The position numbers were made by a program, and so were the translations under genes. DNA of 64,000 nucleotides, taken from the NCBI RefSeq assembly GCF_008274695.1, contig NZ_VTOU01000002.1, positions 558,001 through 622,000 of the forward strand. The letters are read 5' to 3'. Within the stretch, counting starts at the first letter, position 1. Each line of letters begins with the position of its first letter. This document shows positions 61,825 through 64,000 of this stretch, one piece after another. The stretch comes from Sphingomonas montanisoli. Its GTDB lineage: Bacteria > Pseudomonadota > Alphaproteobacteria > Sphingomonadales > Sphingomonadaceae. The notes below the pieces were generated by a model that saw only the letters and a program-made list of their open reading frames with translations, ran no database searches and had not been told where the DNA came from.

Positions 61825-62223
61825 ATGAAGAGCCTCTTCTCCTATGCCACCGAGACGCGGGGCGTCACGGTGCGGGTGTCGGTGTCCTTCATGCCCGAAC
61901 AGTCCGAACCCGGCCGTGGCCGCTGGTTCTGGGCCTATCATATCCGGATCGAGAATGGCGCGCGCCATGCGGTGCAACTCCTCACCCGCCACTGGATCAT
62001 CACCGACGGACGCGGCGTGAAGCAGGAAGTGCGCGGCGAAGGCGTGGTCGGCGAACAGCCGGTGATCGAACCCGGTGAGAATTATGATTATGTCTCGGGC
62101 TGCCCACTCGGCACGCCGACGGGGGCAATGGAGGGCAGCTATCATATGGTCGCCGAGGACGGTTCCACTTTCGAAGCGGCGATCCCGCGTTTCACGCTGA
62201 TCGGCCCGGCGGTGATCCAGTGA
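61825..62223 (+). CDS. apaG: ApaG domain protein
   Basis: A 132-residue beta-sandwich protein with WAYHIRIENGARHAVQLLTRHWIITDG, GEQPVIEPGENYDYVSGC and TPTGAMEGSYHMV, full-length ApaG features. It is linked to Co2+/Mg2+ tolerance and Ap4A metabolism in enterobacteria, though its direct role is unsettled. It overlaps the LysR start by GTGA and so is co-translated with it. Confidence 0.94.
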   Translation: MKSLFSYATETRGVTVRVSVSFMPEQSEPGRGRWFWAYHIRIENGARHAVQLLTRHWIITDGRGVKQEVRGEGVVGEQPVIEPGENYDYVSGCPLGTPTGAMEGSYHMVAEDGSTFEAAIPRFTLIGPAVIQ

Positions 62224-63005
62224 AGCGCACCCACCTTCCGCTGAACGGCCTGCGCGTGCTCGACGCGGCCGCGCGCCACTTGTCCTTCACCCGTGCGGCG
62301 GACGAGCTGGCGGTGACGCCGGCGGCCGTCGGGCAGCAGATCCGCGCGCTTGAGGACACGCTCGGCGTCGTCCTGTTTCGCCGCACCGCCAAGGGGCTGG
62401 AACTTACGCCCGAGGGCGAAGCGGGGCTCGAGGCGCTGCGCGCGGGATTCCTCCAGTTCGAGGAGGCCGTACGCGCGATGCAGGCGGGGCAGTCGTCGAA
62501 GACGCTGACGATCGCTGCGCCGCGCGACTTCACCGCCAAATGGCTCGCGCCGCGCCTTGCCGATTTCGGCCGCACCGATCCGGAGACGCGCTTCGTGCTG
62601 CTCTCGTCGGATGAGGGACTCGATTTCACCCAGGCCAATCTCGATCTCGCGATCTGCTACGCCGATGGCCCGGGGGAGAATGAGGGCGTGCAACTGGCCG
62701 AGGGCGCGATCGTGACGATCGGGCTGGCCGATGGCGCGCCGATCGGCTGGCCGGGTTGCCCGGCGGCCGACAAGGAGGGCGCGCTCACGGTGGCCGATGC
62801 GGGCCTTGCGATCGATGCGGCGGCGGCCGGCTTCGGCACCGCGCATGTCCCAGCCTTGCTGGTCGAGCGTGACGTGGCCGAGGGCCGCGTGCGCGTGCAC
62901 GGCGATGCCAAGCCAGTGCCGAAAAGCTATTGGCTGGTCGCACCGACGCCACAATGGCGTCAGAAGAAGGTGAAGGCGCTCGTCGCCATGCTCACCGCTT
63001 CGTAA
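62220..63005 (+). CDS. LysR family transcriptional regulator (GcvA type)
   Basis: A 261-residue regulator. The helix-turn-helix is GLRVLDAAARHLSFTRAADELAVTPAAVGQQIRALE, with GVVLFRRTAKGLELTPEG as wing. A periplasmic-binding-like effector domain begins near residue 92 (KTLTIAAPRDFTAKWLAPRL). It is shorter than most LysR proteins. GTG start at 62220 overlaps the apaG stop, unusual for a LysR gene, so it may sense Met-pathway metabolites. Confidence 0.9.
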   Translation: MKRTHLPLNGLRVLDAAARHLSFTRAADELAVTPAAVGQQIRALEDTLGVVLFRRTAKGLELTPEGEAGLEALRAGFLQFEEAVRAMQAGQSSKTLTIAAPRDFTAKWLAPRLADFGRTDPETRFVLLSSDEGLDFTQANLDLAICYADGPGENEGVQLAEGAIVTIGLADGAPIGWPGCPAADKEGALTVADAGLAIDAAAAGFGTAHVPALLVERDVAEGRVRVHGDAKPVPKSYWLVAPTPQWRQKKVKALVAMLTAS

Positions 63006-63016
63006 AGGCTCTCCCC

Positions 63017-63256
63017 GTGCGTCAGATTTTGATCCTGTGCAGCTTCGCGATGCTCGCTGGCTGCATTTCGACCGCCAAGACCGTCGTCACCGCGCCCTTC
63101 AAGGTCGCGGGCAAAGCCGTTGACTGGACCACCACCAGCCAGGACGAGGCCGATCGCAATCGCGGCCGCGAGATGCGCAAGCAGGAAGAGCGCGACCGCA
63201 AGGCCGCGAAGAAGGCCGAGAAGGAACGCCGCCGCCAGGCTGAGCGCGGCTATTGA
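63017..63256 (+). CDS. small lipoprotein with a charged C-terminus
   Basis: A 79-residue protein. A signal sequence with lipobox FAMLAGC (Cys16) is followed by TVVTAPFKVAGKAVDWTTTS and a highly charged tail (EADRNRGREMRKQEERDRKA...). The tail is a likely helix or coiled coil. The start is GTG 63017. It lies 7 bp before the AEC transporter gene. Function is unknown. Confidence 0.72.
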   Translation: MRQILILCSFAMLAGCISTAKTVVTAPFKVAGKAVDWTTTSQDEADRNRGREMRKQEERDRKAAKKAEKERRRQAERGY

Positions 63257-63263
63257 TCGGGCG

Positions 63264-64000
63264 ATGCTGACCGTCCTCTCGGCAATCGCGCCGATCTTCG
63301 CCGCGATCGGGTTCGGTTATGCCGGCCGGCGCTGGGGGCCGTTCGGGCCGGCATCGCATGCCGAACTCACCCGGTTCGTGACGAAGCTGGCGCTGCCGGT
63401 GCTGCTGTTCCGTATCATGGCGGAGGCGCGACCCGCCGAAATCTGGCAGCCGGGTTTCATCGTCGCTTCGGGCGCCGGATCGCTCACGATCTTCGTGGCC
63501 GCGATCCTGATCCGTCGGCGGCGGGTGCCTACCGCCGACGCGATCGTCGATGGGCTTGCGGCGGGATATTCGAACACCGCTTTCATCGGCATACCGCTCT
63601 GCCTCAGCCTGCTCGGGGCGACGGGTATGATGGCCGCGTCGATCGCGTCGATTCTGACGGTATGCCTGCTGTTCGCGCTTTCGATCCTGCTGATCGAGGC
63701 GGCCTTGCAGCCCGAGGCGAGCTTGCCCGTCCTGATCGGTCGGGCGCTGATCACGGCGGCGCGCAATCCTCTGGTCTATGCCCCGGCGGCAGGTGCCCTG
63801 TTCTCGGTCGGCGGCGTCGAGTTGCCCGTTCCGGTCGCGCGTTTCGCCGAACTGCTCGGCGCGGCGGCCAGCCCCTGCGCTTTGGTCGCGCTGGGCCTGT
63901 TCGTCGGCGAACCGCGCGGGCGCGTGCCCGGCCAGGACGTTGGCCTGCTGACCGGCCTCAAGCTGTTTGCGCAGCCGGCCGTCACCTGGCTGGTCGCCTA
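63264..64000 (+). CDS. AEC family (auxin efflux carrier-like) transporter, 5' part
   Basis: The first 245 residues of a polytopic transporter cut by the window end. APIFAAIGFGYAGRRWG, FVTKLALPVLLFRIMAEA, then GYSNTAFIGIPLCLSLLG match the AEC/malonate-auxin carrier family. It likely exports or takes up organic acids. ATG 63264 follows GATCGGGCG. The C-terminal helices are outside the window. Confidence 0.85.
   Translation, partial: MLTVLSAIAPIFAAIGFGYAGRRWGPFGPASHAELTRFVTKLALPVLLFRIMAEARPAEIWQPGFIVASGAGSLTIFVAAILIRRRRVPTADAIVDGLAAGYSNTAFIGIPLCLSLLGATGMMAASIASILTVCLLFALSILLIEAALQPEASLPVLIGRALITAARNPLVYAPAAGALFSVGGVELPVPVARFAELLGAAASPCALVALGLFVGEPRGRVPGQDVGLLTGLKLFAQPAVTWLVA

Overview
The window is GC-rich, tightly packed alphaproteobacterial DNA. 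Gene content points to a sphingomonad (Sphingomonas or a close relative): the pcm-like/tolC/PopZ-like order, a DUF5818-like protein beside pyrF, a TIGR03607-type patatin protein, a TonB receptor without an iron-specific signature, paired hotdog thioesterases, and promoters matching the alphaproteobacterial EcfG consensus. The species call is inference; no rRNA is present.

Left chromosomal part (1-24519). It opens with the first codons of an FHA protein of the type VI TagH kind. Next come an alpha/beta hydrolase, tRNA-Cys, a Pcm-like methyltransferase, a TolC channel, a PopZ-like polar protein, an S9 peptidase, an NTF2-fold protein, a glutathione peroxidase, a MarR regulator divergent from ilvE, a HerA-like ATPase, a TauE permease, a large TonB receptor, pyrF-lapA, a patatin lipase, radA, cvpA and a DUF481 protein. 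An overlapping ppx-rlmE-phnA-like-spermidine-synthase-like operon follows, then tRNA-Gln(CTG).

Genomic island (about 24520-46734, 22.2 kb). The last bases of tRNA-Gln (24508-24520) recur exactly at 46722-46734, just past a frameshifted tyrosine integrase. The cargo is stress-related: two catalases, a hemerythrin, an SRPBCC protein, an alcohol dehydrogenase, an SDR, a sorbosone dehydrogenase, a cation exporter, a low-affinity iron permease, a ClpP-like protein, a DUF3008 protein, several tiny hydrophilic proteins, a transglutaminase, and a katE/phasin-like/FAD-oxidoreductase/DUF1543 operon with coupled overlaps. Two perfect EcfG-type promoters (GGAAC-N16-CGTT) and four near matches lie in front of these genes, so the island looks like a mobile piece of the general stress response regulon. 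It also shows decay or remodelling: a truncated exonuclease III, an amber codon inside the iron permease, a monooxygenase damaged at both ends, genes without normal start codons, and a nested 3' half of a tRNA-Glu.

Right chromosomal part (46735-64000). This carries a Baeyer-Villiger monooxygenase, a polytopic glycosyltransferase-like protein, typA preceded by a strong terminator-like hairpin and a tiny Cys-rich frame, a TelA/membrane-protein pair, a GST, an extensin-family/TlpA pair, a chemoreceptor, two thioesterases, a second glutathione peroxidase, metZ-apaG-lysR, a small lipoprotein, and an AEC transporter cut by the window end.

Start codons were chosen by family N-termini and visible Shine-Dalgarno sequences. 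Long open frames opposite real genes were treated as GC-driven shadows.
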